DNA of 64,000 nucleotides from Mycobacterium sp. M26 (GTDB lineage Bacteria; Actinomycetota; Actinomycetes; Mycobacteriales; Mycobacteriaceae). Of the stretch, positions 1 through 8,540 are shown piece after piece. Within the stretch, counting starts at the first letter, position 1; every line of letters begins with the position of its first letter. The notes beneath the pieces are model-generated. The model ran no database searches. It was not told where the DNA came from and saw nothing but the letters and a program-made list of their open reading frames with translations. A program made the position numbers and the translations under genes. The DNA is taken from contig NZ_LN929907.1 of NCBI RefSeq assembly GCF_001494595.1, forward strand, positions 1,865,468 through 1,929,467, written 5' to 3'.

Positions 1-336
1 GTCGGGGATCTGCTCGATGCTCGCCGGGTCGGGTGGATCGGTTGCTGCACAGCGATTCTGGTGGAGACGCTGATCGACCGGGGGAGCGAGAGCGACCTGG
101 AGGAGGCGGAGAATCTGATCGCCGAGCTGGGTCAGCTGAAGCAGGCTGCCATCCTGGAGGTGACCGTGCTTCGGTTGCGTGCCCTGCTCGCGGCAGCCCG
201 CGGCGATGATGCAGCCTATCGTGCCCTGGTCGCCGACTACCGGCAGCGAGCGGAATCGCTTGACTACGAGGGGCATAGCGAGTGGGCCGCCAGCATGGCC
301 GACGGCGCACCGCTGGGCTCTACACCGGCGAACTGA
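1..336 (+). CDS. C-terminal end of a cyclase/ATPase-type signalling protein (partial)
   Basis: The frame is open from the first base, so the gene starts upstream of the window; about 111 residues are visible. They are mostly helical with Ala/Leu/Glu repeats like TPR-type segments, ending in a stretch with AARGDDAAYRALV and LDYEGHSEWAASMA. That type of ending is familiar from the C-terminus of mycobacterial adenylate-cyclase/AAA-ATPase/LuxR-like multidomain proteins, but none of the catalytic or DNA-binding domains lie in the window, so the assignment rests on the tail alone. Its last 17 bases overlap the 3' end of the convergent gene that follows. Confidence 0.5.
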   Translation, partial: VGDLLDARRVGWIGCCTAILVETLIDRGSESDLEEAENLIAELGQLKQAAILEVTVLRLRALLAAARGDDAAYRALVADYRQRAESLDYEGHSEWAASMADGAPLGSTPAN

Positions 337-1054
337 GCCCCCGCGCCGGTCGTGCCGATGCACCCGTCGAACGGTGGGTCGAATGGTTTACCGTCGGTTC
401 CCGCCCCGAATCATGCGGCGAGGACGCGGCTGATGTGCGCGATGAACGTGCAGCAGCTGACGGCCGTACGGGGGAAACAGCGTCGGCAGGTCGCCGAAGG
501 ATTGACCGCGCCGATCCGGCCGCGTTACGGAGTGTCCCCTGCCCGACGGGGCGCGCGGAGTGGGCCGTGGTCGTTTCGGCGCTTCCCGTGTTGGTGGCCT
601 TTGCGGCGGCCGCGGTTGTTGGTGACGGATTGCCGGACACCCCTCTCGTCAGCCAGCGGGCCGCCTCTTGAACCAGGAGAACCGGCAAGCTGAGCGCCCA
701 GATGACGGTACCGACCGCGCCTGCGAGCAGGATGGGGCCGAAGAACAGCACCGCAAAGACGATGACTCCGGGCGCTTGTTCCAACAACGGGCTACCTGAT
801 TCCGCAGCGGTAGGCGTCAGCGCGACCCGGCTCGCAGCCGCCGGCTGCCGTTTGCCGGTAAGCCCCGAGGTCGGTGCGGCGACCGTTGAGGCTTGAGTGG
901 CCGTGAGTCTCACCGCGTATCGCTCATTGGATGTGATGTGGTGGTCCGGCGGCGCCACCACGACGGTGGCCGCCAGGATTCCCGCACTCGCCACGCAGAT
1001 GCATCGGGTGAATTGTCGATGTGTCCAGCGGGGCACTTTCGCTGTGTTGTTCAT
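320..1054 (-). CDS. hypothetical membrane/exported protein
   Basis: Not recognised. About 244 residues. The N-terminus has a basic stretch then a hydrophobic segment (around residues 15-35), which fits a signal peptide or membrane anchor. A second strongly hydrophobic block (about residues 95-130) looks like one long or two short membrane spans. The rest is a Ser/Thr/Ala/Arg-rich, low-complexity tail that should be disordered. The ATG at 1054 puts the hydrophobic segment at the normal distance; a GTG at 1081 is the alternative. It is the last of three same-strand genes of similar build (1090-1416 and 1413-2117). Function unknown. Confidence 0.5.
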   Translation of the reverse strand: MNNTAKVPRWTHRQFTRCICVASAGILAATVVVAPPDHHITSNERYAVRLTATQASTVAAPTSGLTGKRQPAAASRVALTPTAAESGSPLLEQAPGVIVFAVLFFGPILLAGAVGTVIWALSLPVLLVQEAARWLTRGVSGNPSPTTAAAAKATNTGSAETTTAHSARPVGQGTLRNAAGSARSILRRPADAVSPVRPSAAARSSRTSAASSPHDSGREPTVNHSTHRSTGASARPARGLSSPV

Positions 1055-1089
1055 GCTCGGCAGCCTGTCAGGGTGTGGCACCGACTTGA

Positions 1090-1416
1090 TCAGTAGCGAG
1101 GTACCGCATTGTCGGCTGGTGGTGGCTGAGCAGGATGATTATCAGGCGATTTCATGGCGTCGTCGGAGTCGCCAGATGCTCGCTGACTGCGAGCTCCGGT
1201 GCCAATGGGACGTGTTGTCGCGCTCGGCTTGTCGTTGCCATCGGGGTGACGCTTGTTGGTCTGGCTGGCTGCCGCCAGTTCATCAGCCATCCGGTCACCG
1301 ATCGAGGCTGTCGCGGTGGTGGCTCCGACGAGTCTGGGAACGTCCAGCATGGCCGCGACCGCGATCGCGACGACAGCGACTTCCAGTGCGGCCGTCATGG
1401 TGTCGGCGGCCATCAT
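1090..1416 (-). CDS. small hypothetical protein with N-terminal hydrophobic segment
   Basis: Not recognised. 108 residues: an Ala/Val/Met-rich hydrophobic N-terminus (about residues 5-25) that could be a membrane anchor, then a polar Ser/Pro/Asp-rich tail that should be disordered. Its ATG overlaps the stop of the upstream gene by four bases (ATGA at 1413-1416), the usual sign of translational coupling. That overlap and the shared strand are the main reasons to call it a gene; composition alone is weak support. Confidence 0.38.
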   Translation of the reverse strand: MMAADTMTAALEVAVVAIAVAAMLDVPRLVGATTATASIGDRMADELAAASQTNKRHPDGNDKPSATTRPIGTGARSQRASGDSDDAMKSPDNHPAQPPPADNAVPRY

Positions 1417-2117
1417 TGATCGGAAGCGCTGCTTGCGGCGGATGTGGCGTGGCGAGCACTGCGCCCAGTGGATTTCTCCGACCTGTCGGCCGCGCCGTTC
1501 ACCGCGCGTTTCGTCGTGGAATCATCGGCGGAGTGCGCGCTCTGCCTGGCGCCGACCGTCTTCGCCGCAATGCTACGTAGGCTCGTTGCCGCGGAACTGC
1601 GGGCGCGCATACGACTGGCCGGCTGGTTGACGGGCGTGGCCGCCGAGGCGCGGGTGGTCGCTGCACTCGGTGAGTGCGCGGTCGATATGGCTGATGACGG
1701 CGAAGTATCACGAGCAGCGGCTCTGGTGGTCGAGACGACGGGCGCCGCCGGGCCTGCGACGAGTCGCTGGAGTTGCGACACCACCCACATCACCGCAAAG
1801 AAGGCGATCACCAACGGGGCGGTTATCGCGGTCGCAACTGCTTCGACAATCTTCGCCCCGATGTCGGCTGGCGTGAGATTGATCGGGAATGGTTGGGCGG
1901 GGCCGCCCGTGGACTGGTTGCTGGCGATGTTCGATGCCGCTGCGCGTATCTGCGCCGCCGACGGCGAGGTGAACGAGACAAACTGGACCGGCTGGACAAC
2001 CGTTCGGATGTCGGGGTACTCCGGCGAGGCCGTTACCAGATGGGCTGCCAAAATCCCGGCGCCGACCAATGCCATTCCACCGCTGTAGCGGTGCCTTCTC
2101 TGCTGTGCGTTCGTCAT
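1413..2117 (-). CDS. hypothetical membrane/exported protein
   Basis: Not recognised. About 234 residues from ATG 2117 (a GTG one codon upstream is the alternative). Residues ~12-30 form a hydrophobic signal/anchor containing AGILAA, a string also found in the protein at 320-1054. Residues ~90-120 form a second hydrophobic block (APLVIAFFAVMWVVS), followed by a Ser/Ala/Arg-rich disordered tail. The matching architecture suggests a duplicated gene family. First gene of the three-gene set; coupled to the next by ATGA. Confidence 0.52.
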   Translation of the reverse strand: MTNAQQRRHRYSGGMALVGAGILAAHLVTASPEYPDIRTVVQPVQFVSFTSPSAAQIRAAASNIASNQSTGGPAQPFPINLTPADIGAKIVEAVATAITAPLVIAFFAVMWVVSQLQRLVAGPAAPVVSTTRAAARDTSPSSAISTAHSPSAATTRASAATPVNQPASRMRARSSAATSLRSIAAKTVGARQSAHSADDSTTKRAVNGAADRSEKSTGRSARHATSAASSASDQ

Positions 2118-2151
2118 CACTCAAGCGTGATGCGACCAGCCTCCACTGCCG

Positions 2152-4797
2152 TCAGTAGCCGAGCACTGCAGATCGGCCAGACGTACTGCCGTCGTGATGC
2201 GAGTCGGAGAGCAGAGCCGCCAGTTCTTCCCTGGTGGAGGTTCCGGTTTTGGCCATCGCCCGGTAGATGTGGCTTTCCACGGTGCGCACCGACAGGGTCA
2301 GCCGCTTGGCGATATCGGGATTGGTCATCCGCTGGCGGATCAACATGACGATCTCGCGCTCCCGATTGGTGAACGGCACCGGTGCGGCCGCCTGGCTCAG
2401 CGCCGGTGTGACGACTGTGCCGCATCGTTGTGCCAGCGTCGCCGCTCGGCTCGAACACGTCAGAGCCGAGCCGCGCCGGTCCTGGCGGCGATGTACCAGT
2501 GCGGCGTGCGCCGCGGCGTCGGCGGCCCCGACCAGGTCACCGATACGCTCGAAATGTTCCGATACACAGACTAGTTCGGCGGCATCCTCAGCGCGCAGTG
2601 CCGAGGCGAATCGGGCCGCAACAGCAGCCCGGGGGCCGTCGACCAGGGCAGTCAGTTCGGCCAAGCGGGCGGCGCCGGTATGGCAACCGAATTGCGTCGC
2701 CGTCTGCAGGCAGAGCACCTCGGCGGCGAACCGGCCGTCGTCGCGGGCGCGGACGGCGGCGCAGCGCGCGATGGTGATCGCTTCGCTCACCGATCCTTCG
2801 TTGGCGACCAGCCAGGCCTTGGCCAGACTGTGCTCGTAGTCCAATTGCCGGAATGCGCGACGTCCGCGATCGATGGTGGCGAGTGCGGTCGAGGCTTCGG
2901 CGAGCGATCCCCGCATGGCCAGCGCGGTGGCCAACGGGATCCGATAGCGATGACCCCAACCCGACGAGTGGGTGGCTGACAGGCCGAGGACAGCCTGCTG
3001 TAGGAGTTCAACGCCCGCGTCGAGCTGGCCGGCCGCCAGCAGGGCGCGGCCGGCCACGGCCGGACCGAGTAGCTGTGCGGCACCGGGAAGCTCGGCCGCC
3101 GCGACGCGTACGCGGTCAGCCACCTCGATGGCGTCACCCAGCCGTCCCGCCAAGGCAAGCGCAGCCACGTGCGCGTCGGCGATGTTGAACCGCATGTGCG
3201 GAGCGTCCAGGGAACGGTCGGCCGCGAGATATCCCGCCTCGGCGGTGGATACCGCATCGTCGGCTCGGCCTGCATCGGCGGCGATGGTGGCCAGGGCCCA
3301 CGCCACCTCAGCTCCTACTACCGGTGGAAGATTCTCGACCTCAAGTGTTTTTGCGGCGGCCAGCGCCGAGGCAGGTCGGTCCGTGGCGAAGAAGAGCACC
3401 GTGCGGAACGCGTCGATGTGGTTGCGCCCGTCAGCCGTCGCGACATCGGAAACTTCCTCGATGATCGAGCCGGCGTCGTCGGGGCTGCCCAGTGCCCACA
3501 GCGTGTTGCTGGCGCGCAGGAAGGCCAGCCGCGCGCGAACGGCGTCCTCAAGCTCACGACCCGCCAGCGGCGCGAGCACGGATTCGGCAGCCTGACCCTG
3601 ACCGAGCCAGGACAGGGCATGGCCCCGAAGAAGATTCGCCTCAGGGCCGGCCCCGGCATCGATCGCGGCCGCCGCCAGTCGCTCGGCGAGGTGAAGGTCG
3701 GCCAGCCAGACCGCACCGCGAGCGGCCGTCAGCAGCAGATCGGCATCCGGTGGCAGATCGGACTCGACGCTGAGTGCGGCGCGGCGCACCAGCAGAGCGA
3801 TGTCGTCGGAACCGCGGGCCGCCAGTTCGGTGGCGACCATCCCGCGTAGTCGACGAAGCCGCGTGCGCGGCGATTTTCTTCGGCGAACCTCGGAGTAAAG
3901 AGGGTGGGCAACCCGAACCCGCCCGTCACCGGGGCCGTCCACCCGGATGAGGTTGCGGGTCTCGGCCTCCTCGATCGCCGCCGGATCGGTGAGGTTGGTC
4001 AGGATGGCCAGTTCGAGCGGTTCGGCGACCGCGAGGACGTCGATCACGTCACCGAGCGGATCGGCGAGCGAACCCATCCGGGTCTCGATCAATCCGACCA
4101 GATCGGGGGGCAAGACCGGATCACCCGTCCAGTGCCAGACGCTCCCACTCTGGGTAAGGCGGCCGTCGGAGACCTCTTGTTCGACGATGGTGCGCAGATA
4201 GAGTGCATTTCCCTGGGTCAGCCGCCACAGCTGTTCTGCAGCAACGGCATCCACTCGCTCGCCCAGAGTCGCGCCGAGAAGCGCCACGGTCTGCTCACGG
4301 GTCAGCGGTGCGAGGTCCAGCCAGGTGAACCTGCCGGCCTTCCAGATCTCCTGTACCGACGCGGATACCGGTTCGTCGTCGCGGACGGTGAGGATCACCG
4401 TGGCTGCCCGTCGTTGCACTAGTTGGTGCACGACGAAGGCGGACAGGTCATCGAGGAGGTGCGCATCGTCCACGAGCAGCGCGACTCGCTTGTTGCGACC
4501 CGCGCCGGTGAGGGCATCGATCACCCCGCGGACCAAATGGACGGTGTCGGTGGCCGAAGAGGGAGTCCACGCGCTGAAAGCGCCGAGCGGAATCTGTCGG
4601 GCAGAGGAGGCGCCGGCGACCCACCGTGTGTCGAAACCGGACGTCTCGGCCGACGCGAGGGCCTCGTGCGCCAGCCTGCTCTTGCCCACACCCGCGCCGC
4701 CGCAGATCACGACACCGGAGGTATCCGGCGCCGTCAGGGCGGACACGATGGTCGTCATCTGCCCGCTGCGACCAATCAACGGCCACGACAAGCGCAC
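2152..4797 (-). CDS. LuxR-family regulator with AAA-type ATPase domain
   Basis: A large (about 881 residues) LAL/STAND-like transcriptional regulator. The N-terminal NTPase has a Walker A motif GGAGVGKS (about residues 33-40) and a Walker B-like ALLVDDAHLLDD near residue 107. A long helical, TPR-like middle follows. A LuxR-type helix-turn-helix lies at the C-terminus (FTNREREIVML ... NPDIAKRLTLSVRTVESHI). Members typically couple NTP and ligand binding to transcription activation. GTG 4797 is preferred because it gives a protein beginning MRLSWPLIGR, as in related regulators; GTG 4917 would overlap the P450 gene. It lies 92 bases downstream of the P450 gene on the same strand and may control that operon. 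Confidence 0.85.
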   Translation of the reverse strand: MRLSWPLIGRSGQMTTIVSALTAPDTSGVVICGGAGVGKSRLAHEALASAETSGFDTRWVAGASSARQIPLGAFSAWTPSSATDTVHLVRGVIDALTGAGRNKRVALLVDDAHLLDDLSAFVVHQLVQRRAATVILTVRDDEPVSASVQEIWKAGRFTWLDLAPLTREQTVALLGATLGERVDAVAAEQLWRLTQGNALYLRTIVEQEVSDGRLTQSGSVWHWTGDPVLPPDLVGLIETRMGSLADPLGDVIDVLAVAEPLELAILTNLTDPAAIEEAETRNLIRVDGPGDGRVRVAHPLYSEVRRRKSPRTRLRRLRGMVATELAARGSDDIALLVRRAALSVESDLPPDADLLLTAARGAVWLADLHLAERLAAAAIDAGAGPEANLLRGHALSWLGQGQAAESVLAPLAGRELEDAVRARLAFLRASNTLWALGSPDDAGSIIEEVSDVATADGRNHIDAFRTVLFFATDRPASALAAAKTLEVENLPPVVGAEVAWALATIAADAGRADDAVSTAEAGYLAADRSLDAPHMRFNIADAHVAALALAGRLGDAIEVADRVRVAAAELPGAAQLLGPAVAGRALLAAGQLDAGVELLQQAVLGLSATHSSGWGHRYRIPLATALAMRGSLAEASTALATIDRGRRAFRQLDYEHSLAKAWLVANEGSVSEAITIARCAAVRARDDGRFAAEVLCLQTATQFGCHTGAARLAELTALVDGPRAAVAARFASALRAEDAAELVCVSEHFERIGDLVGAADAAAHAALVHRRQDRRGSALTCSSRAATLAQRCGTVVTPALSQAAAPVPFTNREREIVMLIRQRMTNPDIAKRLTLSVRTVESHIYRAMAKTGTSTREELAALLSDSHHDGSTSGRSAVLGY

Positions 4798-4889
4798 GTG
4801 AAGAACGGTAGCCCGCAGCGTCGGCGATCGCTTCTGAATGCGGGGGTTCCCGAAAGAGTGCAGTAGTGGACTACTGCACCCGCAGCGGG

Positions 4890-6149
4890 TCAGTCGATCG
4901 AGGCGAAATCCACCCACAGGTGCCGCGGTCCCCGGAACACCTGGTTGTGCCGGTACGGCGGTGGGTCGACGACCAATCGCGGCGAGCGCACCCGGCGCAG
5001 GAAGATCTCCAACGCGACGTTGATCTCCAGCCTGGCCAGTGGACCGCCGAAACAGGTGTGGATACCGCTGCCGAACCCGAGGTGTTCGTTGCCCTCGCGC
5101 AGCGGATCGAACCGATCGGGCTTCTCGAACTTGCGCGGATCACGGTTGGCCGCCGCCCACACCAGGAATACCGCCGAACCGGCCGGGATCCGGGTGCCGG
5201 CGATCTCGATATCGGCGGTGGCCCAGCGGCTCGGGAAGAACTGCACCGCCCCTTGCAACCGCTGCACCTCTTCGATCGTCCGTGGAATCAGGTCGGGATG
5301 GTCGCGGATCAGGTCCCAAGAACCCTGGTTACGCAGCAGCGTCATCACGCAGTTGCTGATCGTGTTCACCGTCGAGTCATGTCCGGCGACCATCAGCAGC
5401 AGCGCGTTGGACTCGGCGACCTCCTTGGACACCGGGCCGTCGGGGCCGTCATCGTGCAGTGCGGCCGACAGTAGGCCTGGCCCCGGCTCGCGGGCCAGGC
5501 GCTCAATCTGGTCGTGGACGTAGGTCCCCAACTCCACCATGCTGGTGGCCGCCTTGGCCGCCGCCGCCCGGCCTTCCTCGGTGTCTGCTTCGGGACCGAC
5601 GTCGGCGCCCTGCATGAAGTCGGTGACCCAGGCGTGGAACTGCGGTTCGTCTTCGATCGGCAAGCCCAGTACCCGGAAGATCACCGACACCGGGATCGGG
5701 TAGGAAAAGTCTTCGACGACATCCATCCGCGTGCCACCGCGTGCTTTCACCTTGTCCAGCAGATCGTTGGCCAGGTCGGCGACCATCGACTCCATGCCGG
5801 GAATCAGGTCGGGGGAGTGCGGTGGTCCGAAGTGCCGCATGAACTGCCGGCGCATTCTGTCGTGCTCTGGTGGGTCGGACACGAGCATGCTGGCATCGCG
5901 GGCCTGAGCGACCTCGGTGGCCTCCAGATGGGTCTGCTTCTCCCCGAACAGCCCTGACGGGCTTCGGCTGATATCGGAGCTGATCCGCGGATCATGCGAC
6001 AGCGCAAGTGCTTCCGGGTAGCCGGTGACCACATAGGTCTTCTCCGACACCTTCGCGACGGGCGTCTTGCGCAACTCTTCGAAGTAGGGGTACGGGTTGG
6101 GCCGGTTCTCGAACTTCATCGCCTCGGCCCAGGCGGTAGCGGCATCCAT
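4890..6149 (-). CDS. cytochrome P450
   Basis: Haem monooxygenase of 419 residues, normal for bacterial P450s. The haem-binding loop FGSGIHTCFGG puts the thiolate ligand at about Cys366. The I-helix carries AGHDST in place of the common AGHETT, and the K-helix ExxR is EVQR. ATG 6149 is chosen over the longer frame because AAGGAG lies 8-12 bases upstream. It follows the ferredoxin reductase gene by 13 bases, so electrons probably pass NAD(P)H, reductase (6163-7575), ferredoxin (7572-7787), P450. The subfamily and substrate cannot be read from the sequence. Confidence 0.95.
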   Translation of the reverse strand: MDAATAWAEAMKFENRPNPYPYFEELRKTPVAKVSEKTYVVTGYPEALALSHDPRISSDISRSPSGLFGEKQTHLEATEVAQARDASMLVSDPPEHDRMRRQFMRHFGPPHSPDLIPGMESMVADLANDLLDKVKARGGTRMDVVEDFSYPIPVSVIFRVLGLPIEDEPQFHAWVTDFMQGADVGPEADTEEGRAAAAKAATSMVELGTYVHDQIERLAREPGPGLLSAALHDDGPDGPVSKEVAESNALLLMVAGHDSTVNTISNCVMTLLRNQGSWDLIRDHPDLIPRTIEEVQRLQGAVQFFPSRWATADIEIAGTRIPAGSAVFLVWAAANRDPRKFEKPDRFDPLREGNEHLGFGSGIHTCFGGPLARLEINVALEIFLRRVRSPRLVVDPPPYRHNQVFRGPRHLWVDFASID

Positions 6150-6162
6150 GGCGGCGTTCTCC

Positions 6163-7575
6163 TTATGCCCGCGGCCGGAACTCGGCGCTGCGATCGGTCG
6201 GGTCATGTCCGGTGAGCACCACATCGGGATTGCCGGCGGGCTCGCGCGGATCGGGGAATCGGGCCGGCATCACCTCGGTGTCCACCGGCCGGTCGTAGCC
6301 GGGCGGCGGCGGCGGGAACGGCGCCGACTTCTCGATCAGGGAGGCGTAGTACGGCAGCCACTTTCCGTGGTTGAAGGTGACGGCGCCGACGATGCGCCCA
6401 CGCCTGCCGTAAGCGGCGGCGAAGCGCCGCTCCGACGGCGAACCCTGGGTGAAGACGATCTCGTTGCCGAACGAGCACACCCCGACGCTCTTGATGTTCA
6501 CTCCGAACTGCCCGGACCAGAACGACGGCAACGGCAGGTGCGGGCGACGGCCCACCTCCAGGTTGATCATGTTGTTCGCGGCCACCTCGGCGCCGAAAAC
6601 GGCGTTGTCCCAATGCTCCTGGGAGAGGAACTCGTAGTCGTAGAGGACGTGCGGGGCGCGGGCGACGTCCCCGGCGACGAAGATGTGGTCGGTCACCACG
6701 CCGTTGATGTCGAAGGCGCGACAGCCGGCGTCGCAGGCCAGCCCCCACGGCCCCGCGGCAAGACCTGCCCCGTCGAGCCACTCGACATTGCGGATCGAGC
6801 CCAGCGAGGCCACTACCACGTCGACGTCGAGCACGGTGCCATCTGACAGGTGGGCCTGGCGGACATGCCCGGAACTGTCGCCCGAAAGTCCCTGCACCGC
6901 AATGCCGGTGCGCAGATCCACTCCGGCATCGCGCATCATGCCCGCGGCGATCTCACTGATCACCCCGCCGAGCGCACCCATCAACGGGCCCTTGCCGCGC
7001 TCGGCCACCGTCACGTCCAGACCGAGATCGCGGCACACCGAGGCGATCTCAGAGCCCACGAATCCGGAACCCACGATCAGCACCCGCTTGGGCCGGGCCT
7101 TGAGCGCGGCGGACAACCCCGTTGCGTCTTCAACGGTGCGCATAGTGAAGACACCCTGCAGCGCGCCCTCTTCCGGGTTGGGCCACGGCCGGGCCCGGGT
7201 ACCGGTGGCGATCAGCAGCCGGTCGTATTCGACGTCCTCGCCATTGGCCAGCGTCACCACATGGTTGAACCGGTCCAGGCCGACGGCGGCGACCCCGAGC
7301 TTCCAGGTGGCGTCCACCGGGCGCAGCCGGGGCAACTTGGTGTGGTCGGCGGGCACCCAGCCCTTGAGGACCTGCTTGGACAGCGGCGGCCGATCGTAGG
7401 GTTCGTGCGGCTCGTCACCGATGATGGTCAGTGAACCGTTGAACCCCTTGTCCCGCAGGGCCTCCGCGGCACGAAGTCCGGCCAGCGAAGCGCCGACGAT
7501 GGCGATCCGGCCCTCGGCGCGGAACTGTTCGACGACCTTGTCGAGCTGGTAGCCGCCGCTCTGCGGGGCGGTCAC
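6163..7575 (-). CDS. FAD-dependent ferredoxin reductase (rhodocoxin/putidaredoxin reductase type)
   Basis: 470 residues. It has an FAD-binding Rossmann motif (IVGASLAGLRAAEAL, about residues 26-40), the DRPPLSKQ signature of the oxygenase-coupled reductase family, a second dinucleotide motif for NAD(P)H (VLIVGSGFVGSEIA) and a late FAD contact (IFVAGDVAR). It transfers electrons from NAD(P)H to a small ferredoxin. Its ATG overlaps the ferredoxin stop by four bases (7572-7575), and the P450 follows 13 bases later, giving a complete three-component system. It has an N-terminal extension of about 22 residues before the first beta strand. Confidence 0.93.
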   Translation of the reverse strand: MTAPQSGGYQLDKVVEQFRAEGRIAIVGASLAGLRAAEALRDKGFNGSLTIIGDEPHEPYDRPPLSKQVLKGWVPADHTKLPRLRPVDATWKLGVAAVGLDRFNHVVTLANGEDVEYDRLLIATGTRARPWPNPEEGALQGVFTMRTVEDATGLSAALKARPKRVLIVGSGFVGSEIASVCRDLGLDVTVAERGKGPLMGALGGVISEIAAGMMRDAGVDLRTGIAVQGLSGDSSGHVRQAHLSDGTVLDVDVVVASLGSIRNVEWLDGAGLAAGPWGLACDAGCRAFDINGVVTDHIFVAGDVARAPHVLYDYEFLSQEHWDNAVFGAEVAANNMINLEVGRRPHLPLPSFWSGQFGVNIKSVGVCSFGNEIVFTQGSPSERRFAAAYGRRGRIVGAVTFNHGKWLPYYASLIEKSAPFPPPPPGYDRPVDTEVMPARFPDPREPAGNPDVVLTGHDPTDRSAEFRPRA

Positions 7576-7787
7576 AGCGTGTCCCGGTCCGCGGGCGGGT
7601 CGGCCTCGACGATGATGGCCTGCACCGGGCAGGACGCCGCGGCGCGCAAGACCCGCTGTCGTTGCGATTCGTCGGGATTGGGGTCGTAGGCCAGAGCCTC
7701 TTCACCGACCAGCTCGAGCACTTCCGGTGCCAGCGGCACGCATTGTGCATACCCCTGGCACTTGTTCAGATCGACGACCAAGCGCAT
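7572..7787 (-). CDS. ferredoxin, probably 3Fe-4S, P450 redox partner
   Basis: 71 residues. The cluster ligands follow the pattern Cys10-x2-Tyr13-x2-Cys16 ... Cys53-Pro, that is CQGYAQC then SCPV. The position filled by a fourth cysteine in 4Fe-4S ferredoxins is Tyr, so a 3Fe-4S cluster is expected, as in other actinobacterial P450 ferredoxins. First gene of the P450 operon, overlapping the reductase by ATGA. The 53 bases between its start and the next gene must hold the operon promoter; I see no convincing sigma-A boxes there. Confidence 0.92.
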   Translation of the reverse strand: MRLVVDLNKCQGYAQCVPLAPEVLELVGEEALAYDPNPDESQRQRVLRAAASCPVQAIIVEADPPADRDTL

Positions 7788-7840
7788 GAGCGCTGAGACT
7801 AATTGGCCCTGCTGGTCAAGTCCTGAATTCCGGCCAGCTC

Positions 7841-8209
7841 TCAGAGAACGCTGGCGATCTCAGCCTTCAGCGGAATGCCACACCGGTCCCGCAGATCTTT
7901 GCCGGGCTGGCGAATCGCCTCGATCTCGTCGTGGACCTGCGGGTTCGCCGCCAGGTAGTCCTTGGTCTTCTGCTTGGCGTCGGCTTTGCTCAAACCCTGC
8001 AGACTGGTGAGGAAGTCATTGACATCGGGATGAGTGAACAGATACGTCGTCATCGACGCCGACACTCCCGTCATCACCGCGGTGACGTCGGCTGCCGTGC
8101 AGTTCGGCGGGGGATCGGCAACAGCCGTTCCAGCGGCGCCGAACAGAACACCACCGGCACACAGCATGACTGCGGCAGCGCGGCCGATCGAACGAGTGGC
8201 AGATTTCAT
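7841..8209 (-). CDS. exported haemophore-like haem-binding protein
   Basis: 122 residues with a cleavable signal peptide (charged start, hydrophobic core, cleavage near AVADPPP). The mature part is a small helical protein with the pattern PPPNCTAADVTAV ... TYLFTHPDVNDFL ... ANPQVHDEIEAIRQP ... DRCGIP, which matches the mycobacterial haemophore-related family (Rv0203-like). The two cysteines probably form a disulfide. Members bind haem outside the cell. ATG 8209 is supported by AGGAG 6-10 bases upstream. Divergent from the small secreted protein at 8277. Confidence 0.85.
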   Translation of the reverse strand: MKSATRSIGRAAAVMLCAGGVLFGAAGTAVADPPPNCTAADVTAVMTGVSASMTTYLFTHPDVNDFLTSLQGLSKADAKQKTKDYLAANPQVHDEIEAIRQPGKDLRDRCGIPLKAEIASVL

Positions 8210-8276
8210 GAGGCTCCTGAGTCCCGATATTCGGCTTGTGCCGAGTTTAGCCACGTGAAGTCGGTACCATTCGCTC

Positions 8277-8540
8277 ATGCCACGGATTCGTCGATTCTTG
8301 CTTCTCCCCGCCGCCGGGATCGGCGTCGCGGCCGCGGTGCTCGCCGCCCCTGTCGCCGCCGCGGACACGACCATCGCCCCGCCGACTCTGCCGCAGTGCG
8401 TGAACGTGGAAGGTAGTGCGATCAGCGGTGGCCAGACCACCGAGTGCGCCACCCCCGGCAACACCGAGATCAACGCGACACCGCAGCAGTTCGCCGGCGA
8501 GGAGCCGTTCTACGGCTTCCCGGTGTTCGGATTCTGGTGA
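8277..8540 (+). CDS. small secreted hypothetical protein
   Basis: 87 residues: a signal peptide (RIRRF then an Ala/Val/Leu core, cleavage near VAAADT) and a mature region of about 57 residues. The mature region has two cysteines (PQCVNVEG and TTECATPG) and an aromatic Gly/Phe-rich C-terminus (FYGFPVFGFW). I do not recognise a functional family; small secreted proteins of this type are common in mycobacteria. Its TGA overlaps the GTG of the epoxide hydrolase (GTGA, 8537-8540), so the two are probably co-translated. Confidence 0.68.
   Translation: MPRIRRFLLLPAAGIGVAAAVLAAPVAAADTTIAPPTLPQCVNVEGSAISGGQTTECATPGNTEINATPQQFAGEEPFYGFPVFGFW

Noticed and set aside
1444..2088. Plus-strand frame opposite the first hypothetical gene
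   Set aside because: The minus-strand frame has a signal-like N-terminus and ATGA coupling; the plus frame has neither.
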